The notes beneath the pieces are model-generated. The model was not told the DNA's origin, ran no database searches, and saw only the letters and a program-made list of their open reading frames with translations. The position numbers and the translations under genes are program-made. Shown here piece after piece: positions 9,594 to 20,400 of a DNA stretch of 64,000 bases; the stretch's first letter is position 1; every line of letters begins with the position of its first letter. This stretch comes from Prochlorococcus sp. AG-347-E03 (GTDB taxonomy: Bacteria > Cyanobacteriota > Cyanobacteriia > PCC-6307 > Cyanobiaceae), in assembly GCA_003279115.1 (NCBI GenBank), contig QCBG01000002.1, positions 62,001 to 126,000 on the forward strand, given 5' to 3'.

Positions 9594-10643
9594 TTAATTT
9601 GCTATCCCTTCTACTTGCCATTGTAAAATTTCACCTGCATGAAATGGTTTTATTTGTCCGACAATATTTTCTTCTTCAACAACATCAATAAATTCTTTAA
9701 TTTTATTAGGTCTAGACACTATTTTTAATTTTTCTTTATTTGGGGAAATATTATAAAAATTAGGGCCATTTAAACTCGCAAATTTTTCAAAATTACCTAA
9801 AGCATCTTCCTCTTCAAATACTGTCAAATAACTTTCTATTGCTACTGGCGAATTAAAAATACCAGCACATCCACAAAAAGCCTTCCACTTCCTAAGGTGT
9901 GGAGCAGAGTCAGTTCCCAAGAAAAAACATTTTTTTCCACTTGTTGCAGCTCTCCTTAAAGCGAGTCTATTATTCTCTCTCTTAGCAACTGGTAAGCAGT
10001 AAAAATCACTATTTAAGCCTCCAAAAAACATTGCATTTCTATTTATATGCAAATGATGCGGAGTGATAGTTGCTCCAATATTATTTTCTTGAACAAAATC
10101 CACTGCATAAGAGGTGGTTATATGTTCTAAAACAATTTTTAATTTTGGAAATCTTTTAGTTATTTGAGAGAGTTCTTTATCTATAAAAACTTCTTCTCTG
10201 TCGAATACATCTACTTCAGAATCAGTCACTTCCCCGTGAATTAAAAGAGGCATTCCGTTATCTTGCATTGATTCGAAAATCTTATATAGATTTTCTATTT
10301 TCCTTACTCCATGACTGGAATTTGTTGTCGCATTAGCAGGGTATAATTTTGCTGCGAAAAAGATATTATTTTTAAAACCATTTATTAGTTCTATTTTATC
10401 AGTCTCATCTGTAAGATACATTGTCATTAGTGGTTCAAACTTCGAACTTTCTGGTAACGCTTCAACAATAGATTTTTTGTAAGAGATAGCTCTTTCAACA
10501 GATGTAATGGGAATTTTAGTATTTGGCATAACGATGGCTCTTCCAAAAAATTCGGAAGTAAAATGGATGATATTTTTTAATACAAGACCTTCTCTTAAAT
10601 GTAAATGCCAATCATCAGGTTTTATTATGGTTAGAGTCTTCAA
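9594..10643 (-). CDS. pyrC: Dihydroorotase
   Basis: PDDWHLHLREG, MPNTKIPIT, LLIHGEVTD, LEHITTSYAVDFV, GTDSAPHLRKWK. Confidence 0.94.
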   Translation of the reverse strand: MKTLTIIKPDDWHLHLREGLVLKNIIHFTSEFFGRAIVMPNTKIPITSVERAISYKKSIVEALPESSKFEPLMTMYLTDETDKIELINGFKNNIFFAAKLYPANATTNSSHGVRKIENLYKIFESMQDNGMPLLIHGEVTDSEVDVFDREEVFIDKELSQITKRFPKLKIVLEHITTSYAVDFVQENNIGATITPHHLHINRNAMFFGGLNSDFYCLPVAKRENNRLALRRAATSGKKCFFLGTDSAPHLRKWKAFCGCAGIFNSPVAIESYLTVFEEEDALGNFEKFASLNGPNFYNISPNKEKLKIVSRPNKIKEFIDVVEEENIVGQIKPFHAGEILQWQVEGIAN

Positions 10644-10761
10644 AATTTTTTCTATTTAATCAATTTTAACAACAAATTAAAATTGACAATAATTTATAGA
10701 TATTCGAGGATAGTTATTAACCAATTATGAAAATTTTTATTAACTAAATAAAATCCTGAAT

Positions 10762-11841
10762 ATGAGTGATTTTTTATTTCCAATAATAGAAATAGTTTTA
10801 GGAGTAGTTTTACTTTTTACTGGAGGAGAGTTCTTTATTCAAGGGGCCATATTTTTATCTTTAATTTTAGGAATACCTCAAATAGTAATTGGATTAACAG
10901 TTGTTTCTCTTGGAACAAGCTCTCCTGAGTTGTTGGTAAGTTTAAGTTCAATTTTAAAAGGCAGTGATTCGCTTGCTGCAAGTAATGTAATTGGAAGCAA
11001 TATTTTCAATGTTCTCGTTGTTTTGGGTATAAGCTCATTGATAACGCCTCTTAAGGTAAAAAGCAGAATAGTTAGAAGAGATGTACCTCTATTGATGGCT
11101 ATCTCTTGTGCGGTTTGGGCCATGTCATCAACAGGCTTATTAACATTGCAAGCAGGGATTTTTCTAATATTTTGTTTAATCTTAAATACAATATGGGAAA
11201 TTAATACCAGTAATGAGAAAGGAGAAGAGACAAAAGATGCTGAACCAGAGATAGAAGAATTTAAAGACAACTATAAAGGGAAAATGAATATTTTGCTAAA
11301 GTTAATATTGGGAATATTTCTTTTAAGCTTTGGTTCAAATATTTTAGTAAATGGTTCTCAAGCGCTCGCTACTCTTTTGGGTGTTAATGAAATTGTTATT
11401 GGTTTAACTATCGTCGCAACTGGGACATCTTTACCAGAATTAGTAACTTCAATAATTGCTGCATTTAAAGGCAAAACAGATCTTGCGATTGGGAATGTAA
11501 TAGGAAGTAATTTACTCAATCAACTTTTAATCCTTGGAAGTTGCAGTATTTTTTCAGGATTTAAAGGTTTAGTAATTGAACAGAGTCTAATAAAAGTTGA
11601 CTTACCTTTTATGGTTTTAACTACCTTTGCATGTTTACCAATTTTCTGGAGCAAAGGGAAAATCACAAGAATTGAAGGATTTATTTTGCTTAATTTTTAT
11701 ATTTTCTACATTCTCGATAAGATACTTTTCCTGAATGAATTTAACTTCCTTTCTGAATTAAGGATAGGTTTATTTATTTACTTTGCATTACTTATAGTAT
11801 TTCTGATTGTTCAAGAAAAATTAAACTTTTCTAATTCATAA
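10762..11841 (+). CDS. Calcium/sodium antiporter-like membrane protein (CaCA family)
   Basis: Duplicated alpha repeats: GLTVVSLGTSSPELLVS...NVIGSNIFNVLVVLG and GLTIVATGTSLPELVTS...NVIGSNLLNQLLILG. Confidence 0.9.
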   Translation: MSDFLFPIIEIVLGVVLLFTGGEFFIQGAIFLSLILGIPQIVIGLTVVSLGTSSPELLVSLSSILKGSDSLAASNVIGSNIFNVLVVLGISSLITPLKVKSRIVRRDVPLLMAISCAVWAMSSTGLLTLQAGIFLIFCLILNTIWEINTSNEKGEETKDAEPEIEEFKDNYKGKMNILLKLILGIFLLSFGSNILVNGSQALATLLGVNEIVIGLTIVATGTSLPELVTSIIAAFKGKTDLAIGNVIGSNLLNQLLILGSCSIFSGFKGLVIEQSLIKVDLPFMVLTTFACLPIFWSKGKITRIEGFILLNFYIFYILDKILFLNEFNFLSELRIGLFIYFALLIVFLIVQEKLNFSNS

Positions 11842-11843
11842 TT

Positions 11844-13208
11844 TTATCCATACATAGTCACAAATTCTTCTGAGATAGTTGGGTGCAAAGCCATAGTAAT
11901 ATCAAAATCTTTTTTTGTTATCCCTGCATTTAATGAAATTGATACCATTTGAATAATCTCAGAAGATGTTTCTCCAAACATATGACATCCTAGGACTTTG
12001 TCAGTTAGCTTATGAACTACAATCTTCAACATACATTTTGATTTATTCTTTTTAAAGGTATTAGACATAGGGGTAAATTTGCATTTGAAAATTTTTATAT
12101 TTTTTTCAGAGTAAATCTCTTTAGCTCTTTTCTCACTTAAGCCAACTGTTGAAATTTCTGGAATAGTAAAAACGGCTTTAGGGATATATTCATAATTTAC
12201 TTTTCTTTTTTGGTCATTAAAAAAATTATCCGAAAAAACTCTCCCTTGTTCTATTGCTACTGGAGTTAAGTTTGGCTTATTTATGATATCGCCAACTGCA
12301 AAAATATTTGCGTTGCTTGTTTGATTTAGTTCATCGACATCTAAATATTGGCCATCCATCTTTAGATTTAAAACATCTAAATTTAAAGGGAAAAGATTTG
12401 GTTCTCTTCCTGTAGCAATAAGAATATTATTAGTTAGGAGTTTATCTCCCGAGTCTAGGGTAGATTCCAGATTTCCATTTACCCTCTTTATAGCCTTTAA
12501 TTCAGTATTAGGGATTATATTGATTTCAGCAAAAGTAGGTGATTCCTCTAGGCATGAAGAAAGATCCTCATCAAAACCATTAAGTAAATGTTGACCTCTA
12601 ATTAATTGAGTTACTTCAGTACCTAAATTTCTGAAAATAGAAGCAAATTCACAAGCAATATATCCACCTCCTACTATTAATATTGATTTAGGAAACTTTT
12701 CTAATTCAAAAACATCATCACTAGTCCATGCCAAATCTACCCCAGGAATATTTAATTTTTTAGGTTTACCTCCAACTGAAATAAGAATTTTTTTTGAACT
12801 TATTTTGTTTTTAATTTTCTTTTTATTTGAACAAATAATTTCTAATTCATTTTGAGTAATAAATCTTCCTAAGCCTTCAAAAATAGTTATATTCAACTTT
12901 TTTAAAGAATTTCTATGTAACTTACTTAATCTAGAAACCTCCTCTCTAACATTCTTCAACAAAATATTTGATTCAAAATTAATACCTTCATTTTTTAATC
13001 CATATCCTTCAGAAGAATCCATATTTTTTTTACTTTTAGCTGCATAAACCATTAATTTCTTAGGCACACATCCTCTTATCACACAAGTTCCTCCTATCTG
13101 ATTTGCTTCTATGATTGCGACTTTTGCTCCATAACTAGCCGCACGTTTAGCCGCTGCGAGTCCTCCAGATCCAGCGCCAACAACAATTAAATCAAATTCA
13201 AATTCCAA
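11844..13208 (-). CDS. gor: Glutathione-disulfide reductase
   Basis: GAGSGGLAAAKRAASYGAKVAIIE, GGTCVIRGCVPKKLM redox motif, GGGYIACEFASIFRNLG, C-terminal ALHPTISEEFVTM. Confidence 0.92.
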   Translation of the reverse strand: MEFEFDLIVVGAGSGGLAAAKRAASYGAKVAIIEANQIGGTCVIRGCVPKKLMVYAAKSKKNMDSSEGYGLKNEGINFESNILLKNVREEVSRLSKLHRNSLKKLNITIFEGLGRFITQNELEIICSNKKKIKNKISSKKILISVGGKPKKLNIPGVDLAWTSDDVFELEKFPKSILIVGGGYIACEFASIFRNLGTEVTQLIRGQHLLNGFDEDLSSCLEESPTFAEINIIPNTELKAIKRVNGNLESTLDSGDKLLTNNILIATGREPNLFPLNLDVLNLKMDGQYLDVDELNQTSNANIFAVGDIINKPNLTPVAIEQGRVFSDNFFNDQKRKVNYEYIPKAVFTIPEISTVGLSEKRAKEIYSEKNIKIFKCKFTPMSNTFKKNKSKCMLKIVVHKLTDKVLGCHMFGETSSEIIQMVSISLNAGITKKDFDITMALHPTISEEFVTMYG

Positions 13209-13260
13209 GACTTTTTTTAATCAATTATTATAACGTTAGTTTATAGCTTTAATTCAAAAA

Positions 13261-14490
13261 ATGAATGGGATTTTGACATGGGATGATTTAAATAAATTTG
13301 AAGTTGAAGATCTTGATAGAGTCCATGGTATAAATAATTCCTACGCAAATTTAAGATTATTTGGACATAGTGAAAATGATGTTTTAGTTACCCTCTATAG
13401 GGATAGGCATTCTTGGTGTCCCTACTGTCAGAAGATATGGTTATGGCTTGAATTTAAGAAAATTCCATACAGAGTCAAGAAAATAAATATGTTTTGCTAC
13501 GGCCAAAAAGAAAGTTGGTTCCTAGAAAAAGTCAGATCGGGGAAATTACCTGCAATTGAATTTAAAGAGCAAGTAATAACTGAAAGCGACGATATCATAG
13601 CTTTTTTAGAAAATGAATTTGGAGCACTTGGATCTTTTATTACATCTAGTCACCTTATCAAAATTCGAGAGTTAGAAAGAGAAATTTTCAGATCCTGGTG
13701 TAATTGGCTCTGCCGAGAAAGCTTTAATTTTATAGATAACTCTTTTAGAAAAAAAAGATTTAAAGAATCCATTTCTAAACTCGATGAAATCTTAAGTTGC
13801 TCAAAATCAGGGTTTGTTGATCCATCAGTTTCTAAGACGGGTGATATAGAGCCTGGTGTTGGAGATATAATTTTTATTCCCTATATGGAGAGAATGAATG
13901 CATCACTTATTTATTATAAAGGGTTTAATTTAAGATCTAATTATCCTCATGTAGATAATTGGCTTACCCTTTTTGAGGGGACAAGTGCTTATAGAGGCAC
14001 TCAAGGAGATTTTCATACTCATTCTCATGATTTACCCCCACAAATGGGAGGATGCTATAAAGAAAGTAATGAACAACAGATTACTTTCTCAAAGCTAATA
14101 GATACTGGGGAGGGTTTAGGTAATTATGAATTAAACCAAAATTATGAGTCAAAATATTATGCAACAATTGCTCTAAAAAGAGTGATAAAGCATAAAAACA
14201 ATTTACTAAAAGTAAACCCATATAATAAAGAATCCTTTGAGGAATCATTAAGATCAGCGTTGACTCATATGCTCACAGGTGAAGTAAAAGTCCCTGAGAA
14301 ACTATCAGGGGAATCTCTGAGATATTTAAAAAATAGAATTTCAGTTCCAAGAGATATGCCAATTATTTCAGCAAGGTTATTAAGACAATCATTAAATAAA
14401 ATTGAGTTACTCAGTGATATCAATGAAAGAGAGAAGATACCTATCAGTCACAGATATGATCAAGATCCTAGAAATTTTATTTCTAGTTAA
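13261..14490 (+). CDS. Glutathione S-transferase family protein with CPYC N-terminal motif
   Basis: DRHSWCPYCQKIWLWLEFKKIPYRVKKINMFCYGQK, LPAIEF...ITESDDIIAFLENEF; long C-terminal extension. Confidence 0.82.
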   Translation: MNGILTWDDLNKFEVEDLDRVHGINNSYANLRLFGHSENDVLVTLYRDRHSWCPYCQKIWLWLEFKKIPYRVKKINMFCYGQKESWFLEKVRSGKLPAIEFKEQVITESDDIIAFLENEFGALGSFITSSHLIKIRELEREIFRSWCNWLCRESFNFIDNSFRKKRFKESISKLDEILSCSKSGFVDPSVSKTGDIEPGVGDIIFIPYMERMNASLIYYKGFNLRSNYPHVDNWLTLFEGTSAYRGTQGDFHTHSHDLPPQMGGCYKESNEQQITFSKLIDTGEGLGNYELNQNYESKYYATIALKRVIKHKNNLLKVNPYNKESFEESLRSALTHMLTGEVKVPEKLSGESLRYLKNRISVPRDMPIISARLLRQSLNKIELLSDINEREKIPISHRYDQDPRNFISS

Positions 14491-14498
14491 AAGTAAAA

Positions 14499-15893
14499 TT
14501 ATAAATTTTTTCTTGAATCTATTTGAAGTAAATCTCTTATTTTTTGAACTTGACTTGCAGTATTAGGATCAGAAGATAATTTCTTCTCAACTTGTTCAAT
14601 AGCATACATAACCGTTGTATGGTCTTTACCCCCAAATTCATCTCCAATTCTTGGTAAACTCAGATCGGTACCTTGTCTCATAAGATACATCCCTATTTGC
14701 CTAGCTTGACTTACTGGCTTTCTTCTACTTGAACTAATCAATTCATCAGTAGAAACTTCAAAGAAATCGGACACTTTTTTAATAACTTGTTTTGGCGTTA
14801 CAACTACTCCAACACTGGTAGGATCAAGCATTGGAGCGATTGATTGAACTGTCATTGGCAAACCTGTTATTGAAGCAAAAGCAACAGCTCTAGTAAATGC
14901 TCCCTCTAATTCTCTAATATTAGAAGTAAATCTTCCTGCTATAAATTGAATTAAATCTCTGGGAAGACTCATCCTCTCTTGTTCTGCCTTTTTTTGAAGG
15001 ATGGCCGTCCTCGTCTCAAGATCAGGCGGTTGAATATCTGCAGTCATTCCCATTGAGAACCTAGAAATCAATCTCTCTTGAATTCCCGACAATTGATTTG
15101 GAGGCCTATCACTTGCAATAACTATTTGGCTTCCTGATTCATGAAGAGCATTAAAAGTATGAAAAAATTCTTCCTGTGTGTACTCTTTACCTTCTAAAAA
15201 CTGTATATCATCTATTAAAATCAAATCCACATTTCTATATTTATCTCTAATAGCTGTCATTCCATCCCTTCTAATTCCACTGATAACGTCGTTTGTAAAA
15301 GTCTCTGTAGATACATATTTAACTTTAGCCTCTGGATCTATTTCAACTCGATAATGACCTATTGCTTGCATTAAATGAGTTTTTCCAAGACCTACTCCGC
15401 CACAAATAAATAATGGATTAAATTCTCTACCAGGAGATTCTGCAACAGCTAAAGCTGCGGCATGAGCCAATCTACTATTAGGGCCTACAACAAATCTATT
15501 AAAAACGTAGCGTAAATTTAAACCATTAGAATTTTTAGAGCGATTTCTTGAAGAATTTTCTTGGCTATTATTAGAAAAAGATTTTGATTTATAATGAACG
15601 TTCTGTTCATTAATGATCTCTTTATTTGTTAAATCACTGCTGAGATTTGTTTCGGATTTAAAAACAACTTTTACATCATGTCCACAAATTTCTTTTGTGG
15701 CTTTTTCGATAGTTTCGCAATAATTCTTCCTTAACCAATCACTGGAAAATGTATTTGGGGCAATTAAGGTTAACAATCCATTCTCAAAACAATTAAATTT
15801 AGCAGGCCTTATCCATGTCTCAAAGGAAGGCTTACTTAAAGTTTTTTGAAGTAATTGTTGAACTTCCGCCCAAATAGGATTAGTTGCTTGCAA
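14499..15893 (-). CDS. dnaA: Chromosomal replication initiator DnaA
   Basis: [37 protein letters not shown]-terminal [21 protein letters not shown]. Predicted TTG start. Confidence 0.96.
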   Translation of the reverse strand: MQATNPIWAEVQQLLQKTLSKPSFETWIRPAKFNCFENGLLTLIAPNTFSSDWLRKNYCETIEKATKEICGHDVKVVFKSETNLSSDLTNKEIINEQNVHYKSKSFSNNSQENSSRNRSKNSNGLNLRYVFNRFVVGPNSRLAHAAALAVAESPGREFNPLFICGGVGLGKTHLMQAIGHYRVEIDPEAKVKYVSTETFTNDVISGIRRDGMTAIRDKYRNVDLILIDDIQFLEGKEYTQEEFFHTFNALHESGSQIVIASDRPPNQLSGIQERLISRFSMGMTADIQPPDLETRTAILQKKAEQERMSLPRDLIQFIAGRFTSNIRELEGAFTRAVAFASITGLPMTVQSIAPMLDPTSVGVVVTPKQVIKKVSDFFEVSTDELISSSRRKPVSQARQIGMYLMRQGTDLSLPRIGDEFGGKDHTTVMYAIEQVEKKLSSDPNTASQVQKIRDLLQIDSRKNL

Positions 15894-15904
15894 AATTTTA
15901 TTCT

Positions 15905-15921
15905 CTAGATTATTAATCTAG
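15905..15921. promoter_or_regulatory. Palindrome CTAGATT-ATT-AATCTAG just upstream of dnaA
   Basis: Perfect 7-bp inverted repeat with a 3-nt centre, 11 nt upstream of the dnaA start; operator role is inference. Confidence 0.35.
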
Positions 15922-16058
15922 TTGGAATTTAATAATTGGCCATTAACAAATCACAAGATCAGAACAAATTTAAAATTACTTAACAAAGCATCATCTTAAT
16001 TAAAAAAAAATTTTTATATTTTTTTTATGAGCATATAATTATTATAAATCTGTTTGAA

Positions 16059-16706
16059 GTGTTGGATAAAGCATTACTTATTATCATGGCAAAATGGCAT
16101 GGTTTTGGAAGATGCAAAACAAGATTAGCAAAAGATATTGGTAAATTTAATGCTACCAAAGTGCAAAGTGTGATGACCAACCACACTATTTCCGTAGCCA
16201 AATCTCTCAAGCAAATTAACCTATTAGATATTTCTATAGCAATATCTGGATTAGGGGGTAAAAATTGTAGAAAATGGTGTAAAGAATTAGGTATTAAAAA
16301 GTTTAATTTACAGGGTAAAGGCTGTTTAGGAGAGAAAATGAAAAGGCAAATAATTATCAACAAAAAATTTTGTACTCAAAATAAAATAAAAAATATTATT
16401 TTTATTGGAACTGACCTACCAGATTTATGTCATTTGGATTTATTAAATACTATTAGAGAGCTAAAACATAATGATCTTATCCTAGGGCCGTCTAATGATG
16501 GAGGTTATTGGCTTATGGGTTTATCAGCAAAAATAATATCAAAACACTTGAATTTACCTTTTATCAATATTATGTGGAGTAAAGAAAATGTTCTTCAAAA
16601 TACAATTGATAATTTTGCCCATACAAAATTGAAATATAAGTTTTTAGAAAAAAAAATAGATATAGATAAAATAACTGACATTGAGAATAGAAAGCAATTT
16701 GACTAA
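16059..16706 (+). CDS. TIGR04282-type (DUF2064) glycosyltransferase
   Basis: KWHGFGRCKTRLAKDIG, IFIGTDLPDL, LGPSNDGGYWLMGL, MWSKENVLQNT. Confidence 0.8.
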   Translation: MLDKALLIIMAKWHGFGRCKTRLAKDIGKFNATKVQSVMTNHTISVAKSLKQINLLDISIAISGLGGKNCRKWCKELGIKKFNLQGKGCLGEKMKRQIIINKKFCTQNKIKNIIFIGTDLPDLCHLDLLNTIRELKHNDLILGPSNDGGYWLMGLSAKIISKHLNLPFINIMWSKENVLQNTIDNFAHTKLKYKFLEKKIDIDKITDIENRKQFD

Positions 16707-17382
16707 AATCTCAATTGTTATTCCAACTATGAATGAAGCCAATAATTTGCCATTATTGCTTTCAGACTTGTCGATTATTCAAAAAGTAGGGGAGATCATA
16801 ATTGTTGATTGTGGTAGTAAAGATAAAACTATTGATATAGCAAATATTTACGGAGCAAAAGTATATAAATCTAAAGAAAGAAATCGAGGTTTACAATTAG
16901 ATTTGGGTGCTAAAAATTCAAAAGGAGAATGGCTCATATTTTTACATGCTGATACTAGATTAACTAACGATTGGTTTATAAAAATAAAATCAGTTTTTAA
17001 GAAAGACAAAAATTTTATTTACAATTTTAAATTCAAAATTAATAACAAAAAGAAAATTTACTGGGTTCTTGAGGTTCTTGTTAATTTCAGAAGCCGATAT
17101 TTAAAACAGCCATATGGAGACCAAGGTTTAATAATTCATAAATCAATTTACCTTAAGAATAATGGATTTAGAAAGATTCCTTTAATGGAAGACGTAGATT
17201 TTTTTAGAAGATTAAAAAATAAAGAAGATTTAAAGCAATTAAATTTACCTATTTTTACAAGTTCAAGGAAATGGGAAAGAACTAATATTTTTCTCCAAGC
17301 ACTAAAGAATTGGAACTTTAGAAGAAGATGGTTAAAAGGTGAATCGACAAAATCAATATATTCTGAATACTACAAAAAGTAA
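16681..17382 (+). CDS. TIGR04283-type family 2 glycosyltransferase
   Basis: ISIVIPTMNEANNLPLLL, VDCGSKDKTIDIA, GEWLIFLHADTRL, PYGDQGLII, PLMEDVDFFRRL. Overlaps the preceding gene (TTG start in track). Confidence 0.82.
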   Translation: MRIESNLTKISIVIPTMNEANNLPLLLSDLSIIQKVGEIIIVDCGSKDKTIDIANIYGAKVYKSKERNRGLQLDLGAKNSKGEWLIFLHADTRLTNDWFIKIKSVFKKDKNFIYNFKFKINNKKKIYWVLEVLVNFRSRYLKQPYGDQGLIIHKSIYLKNNGFRKIPLMEDVDFFRRLKNKEDLKQLNLPIFTSSRKWERTNIFLQALKNWNFRRRWLKGESTKSIYSEYYKK

Positions 17383-17913
17383 TTAATTTGCATACCAGAA
17401 AGCGCATTTAGACCCTTTAGGTTCTAATGTCCAACCTTGTCTTTTGTAAAATGAAACAACTTCCGCATCCGCAAAAAGGGTGACTTTTGTAATGCCGATA
17501 CTTTTTAATTCTTTTAAAATATATTGCATTAACTCTTTTCCCAAGCCTAGTCCTTGATAAACAGGATTAACAGCCACATCCCACACTGTCGCCTCTAGAA
17601 TTCCATCTCCAGTACATCTTGCAAAACCTACTAACCTAGGAAATTTAACATCATGACGCCACAACCCAACCACCAAAATACTAAAATCTAACGCTCTTTT
17701 AACTCTTCTTATTGGTCGTCTGCTCCAACCAACAGTTTGCAAAAGTTGGTCTAGCTCTATTAAATCTAACTCTTTACTTTTACTACATACAAAAATTTCT
17801 TCTTTATTTTTTTGAGTAAATTCATAAGAATTCAAACCATAGATATCTAAAAGTTTATCTTTGGATATATTGTTGGATTTTTTTATTGATGAGCTTTGGT
17901 TTCTAAAAATCAT
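17383..17913 (-). CDS. GNAT family N-acetyltransferase
   Basis: WDVAVNPVYQGLGLGKELMQYILKELKSIGITKVTLFADAEVVSFYKRQGW. Confidence 0.88.
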   Translation of the reverse strand: MIFRNQSSSIKKSNNISKDKLLDIYGLNSYEFTQKNKEEIFVCSKSKELDLIELDQLLQTVGWSRRPIRRVKRALDFSILVVGLWRHDVKFPRLVGFARCTGDGILEATVWDVAVNPVYQGLGLGKELMQYILKELKSIGITKVTLFADAEVVSFYKRQGWTLEPKGSKCAFWYAN

Positions 17914-19709
17914 TAAAAATTAGCAAATCCTTTTTGCTGAAGTTCAGAGAGCTGAAAATATAAGCCCTTTTTCATTCTTAATTGATTATGCGTTCCCTCT
18001 TCAACTAGTGATCCCCCTTTTAAAACTAAAATTTTATCAGAACTTTCAATCGTAGCTAGTCTATGAGCTATTACCAATGCTGTTCTTTTTGAAAGAATTC
18101 TCTCGAGATCTTTTTGTAACGTAGCCTCTGTAGATGGATCCATAAAAGCTGTTGCTTCGTCCATTATCAAAACAACAGGATTTCTAATTGCTACTCGAGC
18201 TACTGAAAGAAGTTGTCTTTCTCCAGAAGAGAGATTACCGCCTCTTTCTCTAAGAAAAGTGTTCAAGCCTTCTGGTAATTTTTTTAACAAACCGTTTAAT
18301 CCTAATTCTTTGCAAAGATTTTCTAATTCAAGATGATCTATCTTTGCATTTAGCTTCAAATTATCTGCGACATTTCCACTAAAGATAAAAGTATCTTGTA
18401 GCACTACTCCCAACATATTTCTAAGGGTTGCGATAGGAATATCTTTTATGTCAATATCATCAATTAAAATTTGACCTGATTGTGGTTCATATAATCTACA
18501 TAACAGTCTAATTATGGTTGTTTTACCTGAACCAGTTGGTCCTACAAAAGCCACATGCTCTCCTGGGTTAATCAAGAAAGATAGATCTTTTAGGATAATT
18601 TCTCCTTCATTGTAAAAGAAACTAACATTTTTGAATTCAATTTTACCCTTAAAGTGATTATTTACATTTTGAGCATCTTCTGAAAAATGCATTGAGGAAA
18701 CAGAGTCTTTAATCTGAATTTCTTCATCCAATAATTCGTTAATTCTCTCAACAGCTGTAAGACCTCCTTGAATCTGAGTAAATCTTTCTGCAAGCTGTCT
18801 TAAAGGTTCAAAGAGTCTTTGTGAATATAAAATAAAAGTTGTTAATGTACCTAATCCAATATTTCCAGAGGTAACAAGATACCCTCCAACTGCTAAAACC
18901 AAGGAAACTGCAGCAAGCGAAATCCACTCTATAAAAGCTGAAATGCTACTGTCGTAAAATATTGTTCCATTTACTGCTTTCTTGTAAGCTGATCCAGTAT
19001 TTGAAAATTTCTTACTATTAAAAGCTTCTCTCCTGAACATTTGAACGACTTCTAGACCTTGAAGATTCTCCTGAAAATCAGAATTGAGTTGAGACAATTC
19101 TTCTCTTACCTGATAATTGGCTTTTCTATAGCGTTTTTGAAGCCAAATAATAAAATATGAAACTGGAATCTGAGTTAATAGCAATAATATGGCTAGCCCT
19201 TGATCAATTGAGAGCATTGTCAAGGAGATAACTATCAGACTTACAAAGTCGGCAATTACTCCCACTGCGCCACTACCAAAAACCTCAGCTAAAGCATCAA
19301 CATCATTGGTTAATCTCGTCAATAATTTACCAACAGGCATTTTATCGTGATACTTAAGAGATAAAGATATTGAATGATCGAAAAGTGCTCTTCTTATCCT
19401 TGCAGTTAATCTCTGCCCTACGGCTTGGATATTATAGGTTTGGTATCCTTGCAAAGCTAACCTAAAAATAACTGTTACAAATAAAGTTAAAATAATGGCA
19501 TTTATTGATTGCCCAAAAAAAGTTTTACTTAGCCATACATCTGTAGTTTCATTTTTAAGGATAGTAATTGCTTGTCCTACTAATAGTGGTTGAATAGCTC
19601 CAGAAAAAGAAACAGGTAACAAAACTATCAAGATCAAAAAGATTGTTTTTTTATCTTTAGTTAAATATTTACCTAACTTTTTAATCCTTCTAAAATCTTT
19701 AAAAAACAT
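17913..19709 (-). CDS. ABC transporter, fused permease/ATPase (exporter type)
   Basis: Six-TM N-terminal domain; GPTGSGKTTIIRLL Walker A, LSSGERQLLSVARV signature, VLIMDEATAFMDP. Confidence 0.9.
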   Translation of the reverse strand: MFFKDFRRIKKLGKYLTKDKKTIFLILIVLLPVSFSGAIQPLLVGQAITILKNETTDVWLSKTFFGQSINAIILTLFVTVIFRLALQGYQTYNIQAVGQRLTARIRRALFDHSISLSLKYHDKMPVGKLLTRLTNDVDALAEVFGSGAVGVIADFVSLIVISLTMLSIDQGLAILLLLTQIPVSYFIIWLQKRYRKANYQVREELSQLNSDFQENLQGLEVVQMFRREAFNSKKFSNTGSAYKKAVNGTIFYDSSISAFIEWISLAAVSLVLAVGGYLVTSGNIGLGTLTTFILYSQRLFEPLRQLAERFTQIQGGLTAVERINELLDEEIQIKDSVSSMHFSEDAQNVNNHFKGKIEFKNVSFFYNEGEIILKDLSFLINPGEHVAFVGPTGSGKTTIIRLLCRLYEPQSGQILIDDIDIKDIPIATLRNMLGVVLQDTFIFSGNVADNLKLNAKIDHLELENLCKELGLNGLLKKLPEGLNTFLRERGGNLSSGERQLLSVARVAIRNPVVLIMDEATAFMDPSTEATLQKDLERILSKRTALVIAHRLATIESSDKILVLKGGSLVEEGTHNQLRMKKGLYFQLSELQQKGFANF

Positions 19710-19721
19710 TTAGCAAATCTT

Positions 19722-20360
19722 CTATAAAGCATTAGTTGATTCTATTGATAAAATCGTATCTCTGAGATGATTATCATCTAACCTCATAGATAAAGGATTT
19801 CCAATGAGTCTTGCAGTCGAGTAAAAAAGATCATCTATCTTAATTAAACCATTCTCTTTAAGAGTCTTTCCGGTTGCCACCAAATCAACTATTGCCTCTG
19901 CCATACCTGTAATTGGACCAAGCTCAACTGATCCTGTCAAATGAACTATTTCTACAGGAATATTTAATTCTTCAAAATAAGATCTTGCCGTTTTTATAAA
20001 TTTACTTGCTACTTTACAATTCGCTGGAAGATCAGTTGGTTTTAAATAATTGCTATTTTTCTTAACCGCCAAAGACATATGACAACCCCCAAATCCTAAA
20101 TCTAATAACTTTGCGACTTTTAATTTAGATTCCTGTAAAACGTCATACCCAACAATACCTAAGTCAGCCTGACCATAACTTACATAAACAGGAACATCTC
20201 CATTTCTTACTAATAATGCTTTAGCCCGTTTGCAATTTGATTCAAAGGTTAATGATCTATTATTTTCGTCCAACGCGTCAGAGAAATCTAACCCAGCTCT
20301 TTTAAAAGTTGAAATTGAATCTTTTAACAGAGCTCCTTTTGGTAAAGCTATAGTAAACAT
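19722..20360 (-). CDS. hisG: ATP phosphoribosyltransferase (short form)
   Basis: [60 protein letters not shown]. Confidence 0.94.
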   Translation of the reverse strand: MFTIALPKGALLKDSISTFKRAGLDFSDALDENNRSLTFESNCKRAKALLVRNGDVPVYVSYGQADLGIVGYDVLQESKLKVAKLLDLGFGGCHMSLAVKKNSNYLKPTDLPANCKVASKFIKTARSYFEELNIPVEIVHLTGSVELGPITGMAEAIVDLVATGKTLKENGLIKIDDLFYSTARLIGNPLSMRLDDNHLRDTILSIESTNAL

Positions 20361-20400
20361 AGATCAACTTCTTCCAAGGATCCTTCATTCTAAGTTAACA

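Noticed and set aside
10878-11270. 130-aa minus-strand ORF inside the CaCA antiporter
   Set aside because: Antisense to conserved alpha-repeat motifs.
15890-16060. Replication origin next to dnaA
   Set aside because: No TTATCCACA-like box cluster in the spacer; only one short palindrome.
20230-20400. N-terminal extension of gloB in the ORF track
   Set aside because: Region is antisense hisG; MBL homology begins after ATG 20401.
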